Source: JBGAJN01 sp044224905
GTDB lineage: Bacteria > Verrucomicrobiota > Verrucomicrobiia > Limisphaerales > JBGAJN01
Direction of reading: 5' to 3'
Assembly (NCBI GenBank): GCA_044224905.1
Contig: JBGAJN010000001.1
Coordinates: forward strand, 1,302,001 to 1,366,000
Length of the DNA: 64,000 nt
The stretch's first letter is position 1, and each line of letters opens with the position of its first letter. The notes under the pieces were generated by a model. It made no database searches and was not told the origin of the DNA. It saw only the letters and a program-made list of their open reading frames with translations. The position numbers and the translations under genes were made by a program. Positions 36,146 to 45,163 of the stretch are shown here, one piece after another.

Positions 36146-38302
36146 TCACAGTTGATAGCGCTTTTGGAGCAACTGCCACAGGCGCCGGAACCAGCGCGGC
36201 AGCAGCGGCTCGGATTCGAGATCGAAACGAATCTTGCCCGAGCGACCATCGAGCGCGGCGACGTCGGTGGCGGCGGGCACTTGCGCGATCACCCCGAAGA
36301 AGGGTTCGAGAGCTTTGCGACCTTGCGGATCATCCGCCGCCACGGGGATGTCGCCGCCACCGCCCCAGCCGAGCGCCGGTGAGGGAAGGATTCGTTGTTC
36401 GCCAGGAATCACTTTCCAGTCATGAACAGGAATCACGTTGCCGACCTGACCGAAGAGACGCACCTCCGCTCCGGGCAACTTGCGGCCAAAGAGTGCGTCG
36501 ACATCTTCTTGAAGCACGGTTGCGGCGAATTCGAATGACGCGGGATTGATGAGCAAGCCGAGATGCGAACCGCGGGGCAACCAGCGGCCGACGAACGTCT
36601 TAACCGCAGGCGAGATCCAGATGCCATCGTGACGCGCAGTGAGGACGAGATGCGCTTCGTCTTCGCGGAGCTTGTTCAAGCGGGCCGCGGAGGATTCTTG
36701 CATTGCGCGCAGCGGCTTCACGCTGGCGTTGTCGGCGCTCATCGCTTTGAGAATGCGCGCCTCGGTTTCCTGCAAGTGCGCCTGCGTGTTGACGTGTTCG
36801 AGTTCGAGTTCGCGATTCTTCATGCGCACGAGCGGTTGACCGGCCTTAACGTGGGTGCCGGATGGCACGAGCACGGCGTCCACGATGCCCGCGACTTCAT
36901 TGACGATCTCGGTGCGTTCGGTGGCGCGCAAGATGCCCGGCGCGCGGAAGTGATTCGGAAACGGGATCACTTGCAACGCCACGATCAACACGGCCGCGAC
37001 GCCAGCGCTGACCGCAATGGCCCGGGCGCGCACGCGGTCGAGCCGCGGACTGCTCGCGAGGTAGCTGATGAATTTGAAGGCTGGGACGGTTGCCCACGAG
37101 ATGAGGCAGATGATCGCCATCAGGATGCCGATGATGAGGAACCGATCCGCGACAACGAGCAACACGCCGGTGAACACCACCACGCGATAAACGCCGCTCG
37201 TCAGGCCGAACACGGTGAGCCACGTCGCTTCCTTGCGTGTCTGCGCGGGGCTCTCGGATTTCTTCACGCCGAATAGATAGTGTTCGCCGAGATGCCGCAG
37301 GTGACGCAACGCGCGCTGGTGCAGGTTCGGAATCTCCAGCAGGTCCGACAGCATGTAGTAGCCGTCGAAGCGCAGCAGCGGATTGATGTTGAACACCACG
37401 GTCGAGACCGACGCGATGAACATAATGTTGTACGCGAGCGAATGAACCGTGCCATCGCCCGTGCGCGCCCAGATGAACGCAGCGATCGCGGCGAAGAAGA
37501 TTTCCACTATCATGCCCGCACCACCGACCAGCATCCGTTGCCAGCGGCTGCGGAAGCTCCAGCTCGACGTCGCGTCCATGTAGGGCGCGGGCGTGAAGAT
37601 CATCAGCATCACGCCCATCGTGTGAACTTCGCCGCCGAACTTGCGGCAGAAGAACGCGTGCCCGAACTCGTGCAGCGTCTTGATGATCACCATGCCGGCG
37701 TAGAGCAGTAGCAGGTTGCCGGGTGCGAGCACGGACTGCGATTGCTCGCGCAACGTCGCGAAGTTGTCGGCGACGACTTTCAACCCCAGCCCCACGACGA
37801 TCAACCACAGCAACGCGCCGAAGGGGCTGATGAATTTCCCCACGACCGGCAGAGAGCGCACGAGGAAGCGGTCCGGATCGAGTAACGGGAACCGCATGAA
37901 CATGAGGTTCAGGAAACGCGAACGCGTCTCGCGCTGGCGGCGTTTCTTGTAACGGTCGAAGAGTTGCGCGCTGTCGGACGCGAGATCGTATTGCAGCAGG
38001 TTGGAATGATATAGTTGCGAGAGCAGTTGGATCACCGCCTCCTGGCCGGGCGCTTCATCGGGAAACTTGTCGAGGCATTCCTGCCAGACCTGCCCCACCG
38101 TGCGATCAGGGCGCAGGCGCGCGATGAATTCAAACGCCGCCGGTCGCAGGCGGAAGAAGTTATTGCTGAAAGGATCCTCGAGCACGATCCAGCGTTCGCC
38201 GCGGAAGTTCTGCCGGCGCGCGTTCACGCCCGGACGCAGGCTGATTTTCTTGTCCGCGATGCGATACCAGGATTCGCTAAACGTTGGAGGCGCGTCAGCC
38301 AT
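36146..38302 (-). CDS. PqqD-like domain - M50 site-2 protease - HlyD-like fusion protein
   Basis: A 718-residue polytopic protein. Residues 14-108 resemble PqqD/RRE peptide-binding domains (VLEDPFSNNFFRLRPAAFEFIARL ... EAVIQLLSQLYHSNLL). The M50 metalloprotease core has H211-E-F-G-H215 in KTLHEFGHAFFCRKFGGEVH and a second motif NINPLLRFDGYYMLSD (305-320; Asp 313 as third zinc ligand) between several membrane helices. After the last helix (about 455-475) comes a biotinyl-lipoyl/HlyD-type stretch (IVNEVAGIVDAVLVPSGTHVKAGQPLVRM) with a short coiled coil, facing the periplasm. It is separated by 3 bp from the GAF-HlyD gene and 10 bp from the SecA-like gene. It may cut or stabilise the exported substrate. 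Confidence 0.88.
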   Translation of the reverse strand: MADAPPTFSESWYRIADKKISLRPGVNARRQNFRGERWIVLEDPFSNNFFRLRPAAFEFIARLRPDRTVGQVWQECLDKFPDEAPGQEAVIQLLSQLYHSNLLQYDLASDSAQLFDRYKKRRQRETRSRFLNLMFMRFPLLDPDRFLVRSLPVVGKFISPFGALLWLIVVGLGLKVVADNFATLREQSQSVLAPGNLLLLYAGMVIIKTLHEFGHAFFCRKFGGEVHTMGVMLMIFTPAPYMDATSSWSFRSRWQRMLVGGAGMIVEIFFAAIAAFIWARTGDGTVHSLAYNIMFIASVSTVVFNINPLLRFDGYYMLSDLLEIPNLHQRALRHLRHLGEHYLFGVKKSESPAQTRKEATWLTVFGLTSGVYRVVVFTGVLLVVADRFLIIGILMAIICLISWATVPAFKFISYLASSPRLDRVRARAIAVSAGVAAVLIVALQVIPFPNHFRAPGILRATERTEIVNEVAGIVDAVLVPSGTHVKAGQPLVRMKNRELELEHVNTQAHLQETEARILKAMSADNASVKPLRAMQESSAARLNKLREDEAHLVLTARHDGIWISPAVKTFVGRWLPRGSHLGLLINPASFEFAATVLQEDVDALFGRKLPGAEVRLFGQVGNVIPVHDWKVIPGEQRILPSPALGWGGGGDIPVAADDPQGRKALEPFFGVIAQVPAATDVAALDGRSGKIRFDLESEPLLPRWFRRLWQLLQKRYQL

Positions 38303-38305
38303 GAG

Positions 38306-40171
38306 TTACCACCACAGTTTCATCCGCAGGAAGTCCACCGTGCGATGGGTGAGGATCCAGAAGAGCGTGCGCTTCTCGACGCTCAGCTTGCACAAACCAC
38401 TCATGCCCGGACGCCACCATGGGGCCGGCGCGCCATCGAAGGCGAGGCGAACAATGAACACGTTCGCATCCTTCTTCGGCACCGCGGCGGGTTCGACGCG
38501 GATGATCTTCACGGGATATTTCAACTTCGGCTGCGTGATGAAGGCGATCTCGCCCTGCGCGCGACCGAGGATTTCGTGGACGTCGCGCTCGTTGATCTCG
38601 GCCTCGACGTAGAGCGTATCGGTGCGGGCGATCTTGTAGAGCGCGTCGCCTTGCTTGACCGGTGCGGCGATGCGTTCGCGAAGATCGCCTTCCACTACCA
38701 CGCCCACAAACGGCGAGCGGATGACGGCGTTCTGAATGCGATAGCGAATCAGTTCGAGCCGCGCCTGCGCCTGCTGGGCCTGCGCTTCGGCGATGCGCAT
38801 GTCGGCGAGGGCCTTGGTGGCACGGGCTTTCTCGGCTTCGCGCGCGTAACGCGCGAGATCGGCCTGCGCGGCGGATTCTTCGAGGCGGAGTTCGTTCGTT
38901 TCGAGACTCACAAGCGGACCATCCTTGGTCACGGGATCGCCGGTGCGGACGAACACCTTTTCGATGTAACCGTCGAACGGCGCGGTAAGATAACTCGCCT
39001 CGTCGCTGCGCAACAGGAAGTTTCCTTCCACGCGATAGTCGACCTTGACGAAGAACAACACGGCGAGCGCGATGGCGATGCCAATGGCGAGCAGCTTCGC
39101 CCAGGTGTGTTCCGGGCCGATCAGCTTTGCCGCCTGTTCCTTGATCGACGTGACCCAGCGTGCGCCGAACCAGCGATCGTAATGCTTCAAGTCCGCGAGC
39201 CGACGGGCGGCTTGATCGCAGCACAGACGCAGCTGTTGCAGTTCGCCCGGCGTGAACGCGTTGTTCTGTCGTTCGCACGTCAGCACCGCGACGGCCTTCC
39301 CATCGACGCGCAAGGGTAGCGAGCAGAGGTTGCCGGCGTTTTGTTCCTTCACGAACTTGTCGTGATCGCGCGTGACGTTGGCGGCACCTTCGGGCGCGGG
39401 GGAAATGATTTCCTCGTCCTGATCGAGGCATTCTTCCATCGCAGCTTCCAACGCTTGCGCGGCGGCCATTTGGCGGTCGAACTTTTCCGTGCGGCTGATC
39501 GCGCGCAGATGGATGTAGCCGCCCTCGAGCCAGCCAAGGCTCGCGCGTTCGCAGCTGAAGCGCGTCGCCATGCCGTTGCAAAACGCCAGCGCGGCGGCCA
39601 TGAAATGTTTCTCGGCGTTCACCGGCACCATCACTTCGATGGCGGTGGCGAACTTCTCCACGTCGGCCTTTGACTGACGCGTGAGCTGGTTTTGCTGATA
39701 AAGCTGCGGCGTGTCGGCCGCGAAGTTCAATCGCAGCAACACATCGCGCGCGGCGGCTTGATTCACACCGGCAAGCAACGCGAGGAGAACGACTTCATCC
39801 TCGGCGCGAGCGAGCTTGAGGCGAACGCCGGAAGCGTAATGGCCGGGGGTCGCAGGACCCGCGCCGTCGAGCGCTTCGAGCAAGCTGCCCTTGTCGAGGC
39901 AGCGATTCCCGAATTCCTCCAGTTGCGCCGTGAAAGCGACGTGAAAGCGCGTCTGGCCGCGGTTGGCGGACCATTCGCTAATTTTCTTCCACTGGCGCGT
40001 CGCGGGATCGCGCAGGAGCAGCACAATGTGTTCGCCCGCCGTGAGGTTCGCGGCGCAGCTCAGAAAGCGCGGCCAGAACTCGCGCGGCACGCCGGGGAAC
40101 TGCCGCAGTTCCTGCAGGTCGCTCAATGCGCGCGTCAACTGGTCACCGATGCCGGAGGATTCGGGAGTCAT
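38306..40171 (-). CDS. GAF-like region - transmembrane - HlyD adaptor fusion
   Basis: A 621-residue protein. The long cytoplasmic N-terminus (1-350) includes a GAF-like region from about 168 (KFATAIEVMVPVNAEKHFMAAALAFCNGMATRF ... NLCSLPLRVDGKAVAVLTCER). One membrane helix lies at about 357-377. The periplasmic part is a membrane-fusion adaptor: a lipoyl half-motif (YLTAPFDGYIEKVFVRTGDPV), a coiled coil rich in Ala/Glu/Arg (430-475), the second half-motif (IRSPFVGVVVEGDL) and a beta-barrel. The GAF ligand is unknown. Adaptors with such a large cytoplasmic sensor are unusual. Gaps of 3 bp on both sides show tight coupling in the operon. Confidence 0.86.
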   Translation of the reverse strand: MTPESSGIGDQLTRALSDLQELRQFPGVPREFWPRFLSCAANLTAGEHIVLLLRDPATRQWKKISEWSANRGQTRFHVAFTAQLEEFGNRCLDKGSLLEALDGAGPATPGHYASGVRLKLARAEDEVVLLALLAGVNQAAARDVLLRLNFAADTPQLYQQNQLTRQSKADVEKFATAIEVMVPVNAEKHFMAAALAFCNGMATRFSCERASLGWLEGGYIHLRAISRTEKFDRQMAAAQALEAAMEECLDQDEEIISPAPEGAANVTRDHDKFVKEQNAGNLCSLPLRVDGKAVAVLTCERQNNAFTPGELQQLRLCCDQAARRLADLKHYDRWFGARWVTSIKEQAAKLIGPEHTWAKLLAIGIAIALAVLFFVKVDYRVEGNFLLRSDEASYLTAPFDGYIEKVFVRTGDPVTKDGPLVSLETNELRLEESAAQADLARYAREAEKARATKALADMRIAEAQAQQAQARLELIRYRIQNAVIRSPFVGVVVEGDLRERIAAPVKQGDALYKIARTDTLYVEAEINERDVHEILGRAQGEIAFITQPKLKYPVKIIRVEPAAVPKKDANVFIVRLAFDGAPAPWWRPGMSGLCKLSVEKRTLFWILTHRTVDFLRMKLWW

Positions 40172-40174
40172 GCG

Positions 40175-40924
40175 TCAGGGCAGAAGAAGTTTGCCGGAAA
40201 GTCCGGGGCGAACCTTGCCGCCGAGATTGTCGAAAGTCGCCCGCACTTTCACGAGCCCGCTCGCCGGATCGACGACGGGCGAGACGAAGATGATTTTGCC
40301 TTCGACACGGAGCGGGGCGCCGCCGGTTTCCACTTCGAGGTTGATGGTCTGGCCAACGCTCAGCCTGGTCGCGAGCTTCGCTTCGAGGTTGCTCACGAAA
40401 TAGCAGTGCTGCGTGTCCACAACGCGGACGAGCGGCTGATATGGCTGGCAGGCTTCGCCGGCATGCAGAAACAAATCGGTGACCGTGCCCGCGATCGGCG
40501 TGGCGATCATGCGCCGGCGCAATTGCTCGGCGGCGATGTCGTGCTCGGCGGCAGCGACTTTGTATTCCGCTTCCTTTTTCTCGAGCTCTTCCTTGCTCAC
40601 CGATTTCGTGTTGCCGAAGAGAATGCGCGTGGAGTCCAGGTCCGTCTTCTTCTGATCCATCAGCAGCTTGCGGCGTGCGGTTTCGAGCTCTTCGAGTTTC
40701 CGATCCAACTCGATGATCACGTCGCCGCTCTTCACGGCATCGCCTTCCTTGAACTTCCGCTCCGTGATGATCCCGGGCACCGACGCGCTGATCGTGACGT
40801 CGTGAAATGGTTCGGTAATGCCCGTCGCGCCAGCGATCTCGGCGGCGTTCGTGCGGTGGAGGGCTGCGATCAGCAACACCGCGGCAAGCGCCCAGCGGCA
40901 ATGGTTCAAGAAAGGTCGGTTCAT
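40175..40924 (-). CDS. Periplasmic adaptor (RND/HlyD-type membrane-fusion protein)
   Basis: A 249-residue exported protein with a signal peptide ending near TNAAE. The lipoyl halves are SASVPGIITERKFKEGDAVKSGDV and MIATPIAGTVTDLFLHAGEA, joined by a short alpha-hairpin (about 75-135) rich in Lys/Glu, which would contact the outer-membrane channel; the beta-barrel follows. It is shorter than RND adaptors of about 380 residues and lacks the membrane-proximal domain. The ATG overlaps the TolC-gene stop as ATGA (40921-40924), showing translational coupling. No RND or ABC pump is nearby. Confidence 0.9.
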   Translation of the reverse strand: MNRPFLNHCRWALAAVLLIAALHRTNAAEIAGATGITEPFHDVTISASVPGIITERKFKEGDAVKSGDVIIELDRKLEELETARRKLLMDQKKTDLDSTRILFGNTKSVSKEELEKKEAEYKVAAAEHDIAAEQLRRRMIATPIAGTVTDLFLHAGEACQPYQPLVRVVDTQHCYFVSNLEAKLATRLSVGQTINLEVETGGAPLRVEGKIIFVSPVVDPASGLVKVRATFDNLGGKVRPGLSGKLLLP

Positions 40925-42840
40925 TGCTTTTTCAATTCCTCAATCATCCGCTTCAACTCCTGCAACGCGCGGCGATTCCGTTCATCGTCGCTGACGGGAC
41001 CAACGGGTTCGGGAGCCGGCGCAGGCTGCGGGCCGTTGAGCCTTGCCTCGGCGGCGCGGAGTTGTTCGTCCAGAAACTTCTGCCGCTCGGCGGGCGACAT
41101 CGTCGCGAGCTTGGAATTCCATTCATAGTCAGGCGAGCCCGCGGCTACGAACTGTCGGTAATCCGCTTCGCTGAGTTCTCCCTTCCGCGTGATCGGATCC
41201 AGGCGAAACTCAAGATCGTGCTGCGTGAGATCGAGATGGCGATTCTTCAACAGCGAACCTTCCACCAATTCTTTTTCCAGCAGGGCGCGGCGATATTGTA
41301 CGAGCGCGTCGACGACGTTGTTCTTCGCTTCGAGCAGGTCCGCCTCGACTTCGAGCACCTTGCGGCTCTCGACTTTGCCGACTTCCAAACGCTTGAGCTG
41401 TGTGTCGAGAAGGTTCTGGTTGAAGGCCACGACCGAATTGTAGTTCGAGACGCTCTCGCGGCGGTTGCGGACCTTCTCAAGCGAGGTGTGCAGTGAATTG
41501 GCAATCTGCGTTTCGAGCTCCTTCAAGGAGAGCAACGCCTTTTGAACAGTGAGCTTGGCGGCGTCCAATTCGTTCTTCGATTTGCGCCCGCCACCGAGCG
41601 GCACGCGCATTTCAAAACCGATCGACCACGACGGAAAGTTCTGGGACTCGGCGTCGCGCCACGAAAGGCTCGGCGTCTGGGCGAGCCCGTTCAAACCGTA
41701 GCTGGCCTTGAGATCGAATTGCGGCAGGCGCTGGTTCTCGGCATACGCGAGGCGGATGTTTTCCAGCTGCATTTTCTTCCGCTGCGCGAGGTAATCCGGG
41801 TTCGCGTCGAAGGCTGACTGCCAGCTGTCAAAAAACGAGATCGGAAGGTCGGCCAAGGTGGGGCGTTCGGCGGCTTTGAAACCGCGGGTGCTGGCAATCG
41901 GTGAGGATGAAAACAGAGACGCCACCTGGCTGATGGCTTCCTGATGTTTCTGGCGGGCTTCGTTGCGCTTGCTGCGTCGCAACGCGAGACCGGCCTGAGC
42001 TTCGAGCACCTCGAGGTCGGAACCCTTGCCGGCGTCGAGCTTGGATTGGGTATCTCGCAATACGGTCTCCGCAACGGCGACGGATTCCTCGAAGAACCGG
42101 ACCTGCTCCTGCGCCATATAGAGATTCCAATAGGCCGCTTCCGCCGTGGAAACGATGAGCATCAGCTGTCGGCGATATTCCTGAAACGCGACCTCCGAAC
42201 CCAGCGCCGCCGCGCGGATGCTGGCCATCGTGGCCCCGATGCCGCCGCCTTTGAGCAACGGTTGCGTCAGCGAGACGCCGACGAACGTTTGATACTCGCC
42301 GTTGGTGAAACCGCGGATCCCTTGAAGGTTGTTGCCCAGATCGCGCAGCGTGTAGCCGAGTCGCACCCGCGCACCGGTTGGCACCAAAGCTTCGATGCCG
42401 CTGTTGTAAACGGTATTAGTCTCAAAAAAAACGGGGCTGCCCAAAGACGTCGTCTGCTCGGCCGTGTTGCGACGCTTGTTGAGGTCTCGCTCGATTGAGC
42501 CCACAAATTCCGGCTCGAAGATTCCCTGTTCGCCCTTGTGTTTCTTGCGGCCAATCTCCGCGTCGATCAGCTTGGATTGCAGGCTCTCGTTGTGCTGCAA
42601 CACCAACCGGACGAATTCCCGCAACTTCAAATCACCATTCTCTGCTGTCTCTGTCTGGGCCTCAGCCGGTGGTGCCGAATAGGCCATGAAAGTAAACACC
42701 GCGGCGCTCCCCAGGAATGCGAATAATCGCCGCGTGGTGTCACGAAGAACTCTCTTCGTGCCGCGCGCGATATTTGCCGAGTTGAGGCCATTGCCGCATC
42801 CGAAACGCATCGCGAACTGTGGGCCGGAACAAAAGTTCAT
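40921..42840 (-). CDS. TolC-like outer-membrane factor with C-terminal extension
   Basis: About 639 residues from the ATG at 42840; 42810 is an alternative and neither has a good Shine-Dalgarno. An AAGGAG run lies 25 nt upstream, too far away. The signal sequence is around RRLFAFLGSAAVFTFMAYSA. Two outer-membrane efflux repeats follow, each with long amphipathic helices (LREFVRLVLQHNESLQSKLIDAE; GKGSDLEVLEAQAGLALRRSKR; GKVESRKVLEVEADLLEAKNNV). The last 110 residues are an unusual tail with a Pro/Ala stretch and a terminal coiled coil (ERNRRALQELKRMIEELKKQ). It is the promoter-proximal gene of the SecA-like operon. A possible -10, TATAAC, lies at 42916-42921 on this strand. Confidence 0.88.
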   Translation of the reverse strand: MNFCSGPQFAMRFGCGNGLNSANIARGTKRVLRDTTRRLFAFLGSAAVFTFMAYSAPPAEAQTETAENGDLKLREFVRLVLQHNESLQSKLIDAEIGRKKHKGEQGIFEPEFVGSIERDLNKRRNTAEQTTSLGSPVFFETNTVYNSGIEALVPTGARVRLGYTLRDLGNNLQGIRGFTNGEYQTFVGVSLTQPLLKGGGIGATMASIRAAALGSEVAFQEYRRQLMLIVSTAEAAYWNLYMAQEQVRFFEESVAVAETVLRDTQSKLDAGKGSDLEVLEAQAGLALRRSKRNEARQKHQEAISQVASLFSSSPIASTRGFKAAERPTLADLPISFFDSWQSAFDANPDYLAQRKKMQLENIRLAYAENQRLPQFDLKASYGLNGLAQTPSLSWRDAESQNFPSWSIGFEMRVPLGGGRKSKNELDAAKLTVQKALLSLKELETQIANSLHTSLEKVRNRRESVSNYNSVVAFNQNLLDTQLKRLEVGKVESRKVLEVEADLLEAKNNVVDALVQYRRALLEKELVEGSLLKNRHLDLTQHDLEFRLDPITRKGELSEADYRQFVAAGSPDYEWNSKLATMSPAERQKFLDEQLRAAEARLNGPQPAPAPEPVGPVSDDERNRRALQELKRMIEELKKQ

Positions 42841-43117
42841 CACAAGATTATTTTGCCGTGATTTGTTCTCCTTACGGACCGTTGGGTGGGGGCGAGTCGC
42901 CTGAACATGTCGGGGGTTATACCTGCTCGGTTGTTGGTTCGACGATTCTCGCTGGTCCACCATGTTTTGCGTTCAACTCAGCAACGCTCGGCGATGTTTC
43001 GATCGCGTTCCAATTCGGCGCGGAGCGTCTAACAAATGGATCGCTCGCGAACGCGGAAGAGCCCACCGCTTTCGGCTTTCGAAACGTAACGATCCGAATA
43101 ATTCGAAAACCACGAAA

Positions 43118-44191
43118 ATGAAACTGATTCAATCTGTTATTACCCATTCTTTGACTGTCGGGCTGCTGTGGGCTGGCGGGGTTGTTGCCAGTCGCGGCGC
43201 CGAAAAGGCCATGTCGGCGAAGGACATTCAGGCTCTGCGTGCGACGGCTCAAGCGAGCATAGCGCCATTGCCGGACAAAATGCCGGGTGCGGAAAAAGAT
43301 ACTCCGGCGCTCGTGAGGCTGGGCGAGAAGCTCTACTTCGATAAACGTCTCTCCGTCAACAACACGATCAGCTGCAACTCCTGCCACGCTGTGGATCAAC
43401 GCCGTGGTGGGGTGGACAATCAACCGACGTCTCCCGGCGCTTTTGGCAAGCGTGGCGGTCGCAACTCTCCCACGGTGTTGAACGCGGGATTCCAGCTGGC
43501 GCAATTCTGGGACGGACGTGCACCCAGTCTTCAGCATCAGGCAAAAGGGCCGGTGTTGAATCCGATCGAGATGGCGATGCCTGACGACGCAGCGGTTCTG
43601 AAGCGCATCAAGACCGACGGTGATTACGACAAGCTGTTCCACATAGCGTTTCATGGACAGGCAAACCCCATCACCTACGACAACGTGGCTGAGGCAATCG
43701 CCGCCTATGAACGCACGCTCGTCACCCGCGATCGTTTCGATGACTTCCTGAAAGGCGATGATCACGCGCTAACGCCACAGGAACTCGCGGGCTTGCGAAA
43801 CTTCCTCAACACCGGTTGCACCACCTGTCACAGCGGCCCGGTCATTGGTGGCAACAGCTATCAGAAGGTCGGCTTGGTGAATCCGTATCCAACGGCGGAC
43901 AAAGGCCGCGTCGAGGTTACCAAGGACGCCGATGATCAGTTCAAGTTCAAGGTGCCGATGCTGAGGAACATCGCGATCACCGGTCCGTATTTCCATGACG
44001 GCGCCGTGTCCGCGCTCGATGAAGCGGTCGACAAAATGGCGTGGCATCAACTCGGCAAACGCCTCTCGCCCGAGGAGAGGAAATCGATCGTGACGTTCCT
44101 GCAGACCCTTACGGGCAAGGACCGTGCGGTTCAAAAAAATGCTGCCGTGGGGAGCCCTCGTGGCACCACGAAAGTCGCCGGACTGAAATAG
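43118..44191 (+). CDS. Di-haem cytochrome c peroxidase (MauG/CcpA-type)
   Basis: About 357 residues from the ATG at 43118, which directly begins the signal peptide; a longer frame adds 52 non-signal residues. Haem motifs are C86-N-S-C89-H90 and C234-T-T-C237-H238, both in family context (LGEKLYFDKRLSVNNTISCNSCH; LRNFLNTGCTTCHSGPVIGG). PMLRNIAITGPYFHDGAVSALDEAV is the usual C-terminal block. Periplasmic reduction of hydrogen peroxide with electrons from a small cytochrome c is expected; a MauG-like modifying role is not excluded. It stands alone and is followed by a bidirectional terminator. Confidence 0.92.
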   Translation: MKLIQSVITHSLTVGLLWAGGVVASRGAEKAMSAKDIQALRATAQASIAPLPDKMPGAEKDTPALVRLGEKLYFDKRLSVNNTISCNSCHAVDQRRGGVDNQPTSPGAFGKRGGRNSPTVLNAGFQLAQFWDGRAPSLQHQAKGPVLNPIEMAMPDDAAVLKRIKTDGDYDKLFHIAFHGQANPITYDNVAEAIAAYERTLVTRDRFDDFLKGDDHALTPQELAGLRNFLNTGCTTCHSGPVIGGNSYQKVGLVNPYPTADKGRVEVTKDADDQFKFKVPMLRNIAITGPYFHDGAVSALDEAVDKMAWHQLGKRLSPEERKSIVTFLQTLTGKDRAVQKNAAVGSPRGTTKVAGLK

Positions 44192-44219
44192 CTCCGACCA
44201 TTATACACTGTTCCTGCGC

Positions 44220-44246
44220 GAGCCCGCCGGCGTCGGCGGGCTCTTT
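44220..44246. terminator. Bidirectional intrinsic terminator
   Basis: GAGCCCGCCG and CGGCGGGCTC form a perfect 10-bp stem with a GCGT loop, followed by TTT on the plus strand. It sits in the 59-bp gap between the convergent peroxidase and LOG-family genes. Confidence 0.8.
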
Positions 44247-44250
44247 CATT

Positions 44251-44823
44251 TCAGAACCATTTCCCGGTGTGCTTCACTGGTTGGTAGTCCTTGAGGTGAT
44301 CGAATACGTGCGCGGGCGTGGTTGCGACATGGTAGAATTCGCGATACTCCGTTTTCGTGAAGTGGTCGCGAAAAAGTCGTTCGAACAGTTCGATCAAGGG
44401 ATCGTAAAAGCCATCGGTGTTGAGGAACACGACCGGCTTCGTGTGTTGCTGGAGTTGCTTGAGCGTGAGCACTTCGAGGATTTCCTCCAACGTGCCGAAG
44501 CCGCCGGGCAATGCGACAAACGCATCAGCCCGCGATTCCATGATCGCTTTGCGCTCGCGCAGATCCTTGGTGACGATCAATTCGTCCGCGGCTTCGTAGG
44601 CGATCTCCTTGTGTCGCAAGTAATGCGGAATCACGCCGACGACTTTGCCGCCGTGACGATGCACTGCAGTCGCGGTGGCGCCCATCAATCCGACCTTGCC
44701 ACCGCCGTAGATCAACGTGATTTGATGGTGCGCGAGCAGGCGACCGAGTTCCGTCGCCGCATCGAAGAAGTGCGGCGCGACGGCATTGCTGGAGGCGCTG
44801 TAAACGCAAACGGCCTTGTGCAT
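44251..44823 (-). CDS. LOG-family protein (TIGR00730; nucleoside-monophosphate phosphoribohydrolase-like)
   Basis: A 190-residue Rossmann-fold protein with the family signature PGGFGTLEE (106-114), the GGGKVGLMGA loop (40-49) and a conserved arginine in RKAIMESRADA. LOG proteins hydrolyse cytokinin-like or purine nucleoside 5'-monophosphates to base and ribose 5-phosphate. Length is normal. It is the third gene after the c-di-AMP riboswitch (SPFH, zinc ribbon, LOG, all minus strand; gaps of 59 and 50 bp), so it may be part of that transcript. Confidence 0.9.
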   Translation of the reverse strand: MHKAVCVYSASSNAVAPHFFDAATELGRLLAHHQITLIYGGGKVGLMGATATAVHRHGGKVVGVIPHYLRHKEIAYEAADELIVTKDLRERKAIMESRADAFVALPGGFGTLEEILEVLTLKQLQQHTKPVVFLNTDGFYDPLIELFERLFRDHFTKTEYREFYHVATTPAHVFDHLKDYQPVKHTGKWF

Positions 44824-44873
44824 GGCGCGATGTTCCGAAGTCCACCGCGCAGGCGCAAGTGCGATTCACGCAT

Positions 44874-45104
44874 TCACAATCGACGCCAGCGCTTCGCCTT
44901 CGGCAGTTTTTCCAACGCACTGCGCTCGGCGTAGAACTGCGTCAAACCGCACGTCCCACAAACGATCACCTCGAACGCGGCGAAGCTCAGAAAACCTCCC
45001 AAGCCAGGCAATAGCACTGGCCCGTGACCGCCACCCGAATTAACTTTTGCGACGTAGCGATTCCGCTCGCCGCATTCGGAACAAGTTCGCAAATCGGATT
45101 CCAT
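44874..45104 (-). CDS. Small zinc-ribbon protein
   Basis: A 76-residue protein from the ATG at 45104, supported by AAAGGA about 6 nt upstream; a longer frame has no such site. Two CxxC knuckles are present, C-S-E-C near the start and C-G-T-C (FEVIVCGTCGLTQFYAE) in the second half, separated by a glycine-rich hydrophobic stretch. The layout suggests a nucleic-acid- or protein-binding zinc ribbon. Function unknown. It lies between the SPFH gene and the LOG gene. Confidence 0.75.
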   Translation of the reverse strand: MESDLRTCSECGERNRYVAKVNSGGGHGPVLLPGLGGFLSFAAFEVIVCGTCGLTQFYAERSALEKLPKAKRWRRL

Positions 45105-45163
45105 AACTTTCCTTTCATTGGGGCGCGGCGACGCGAAGCCACCGCGCCCGTGGAGTGCCTTGG

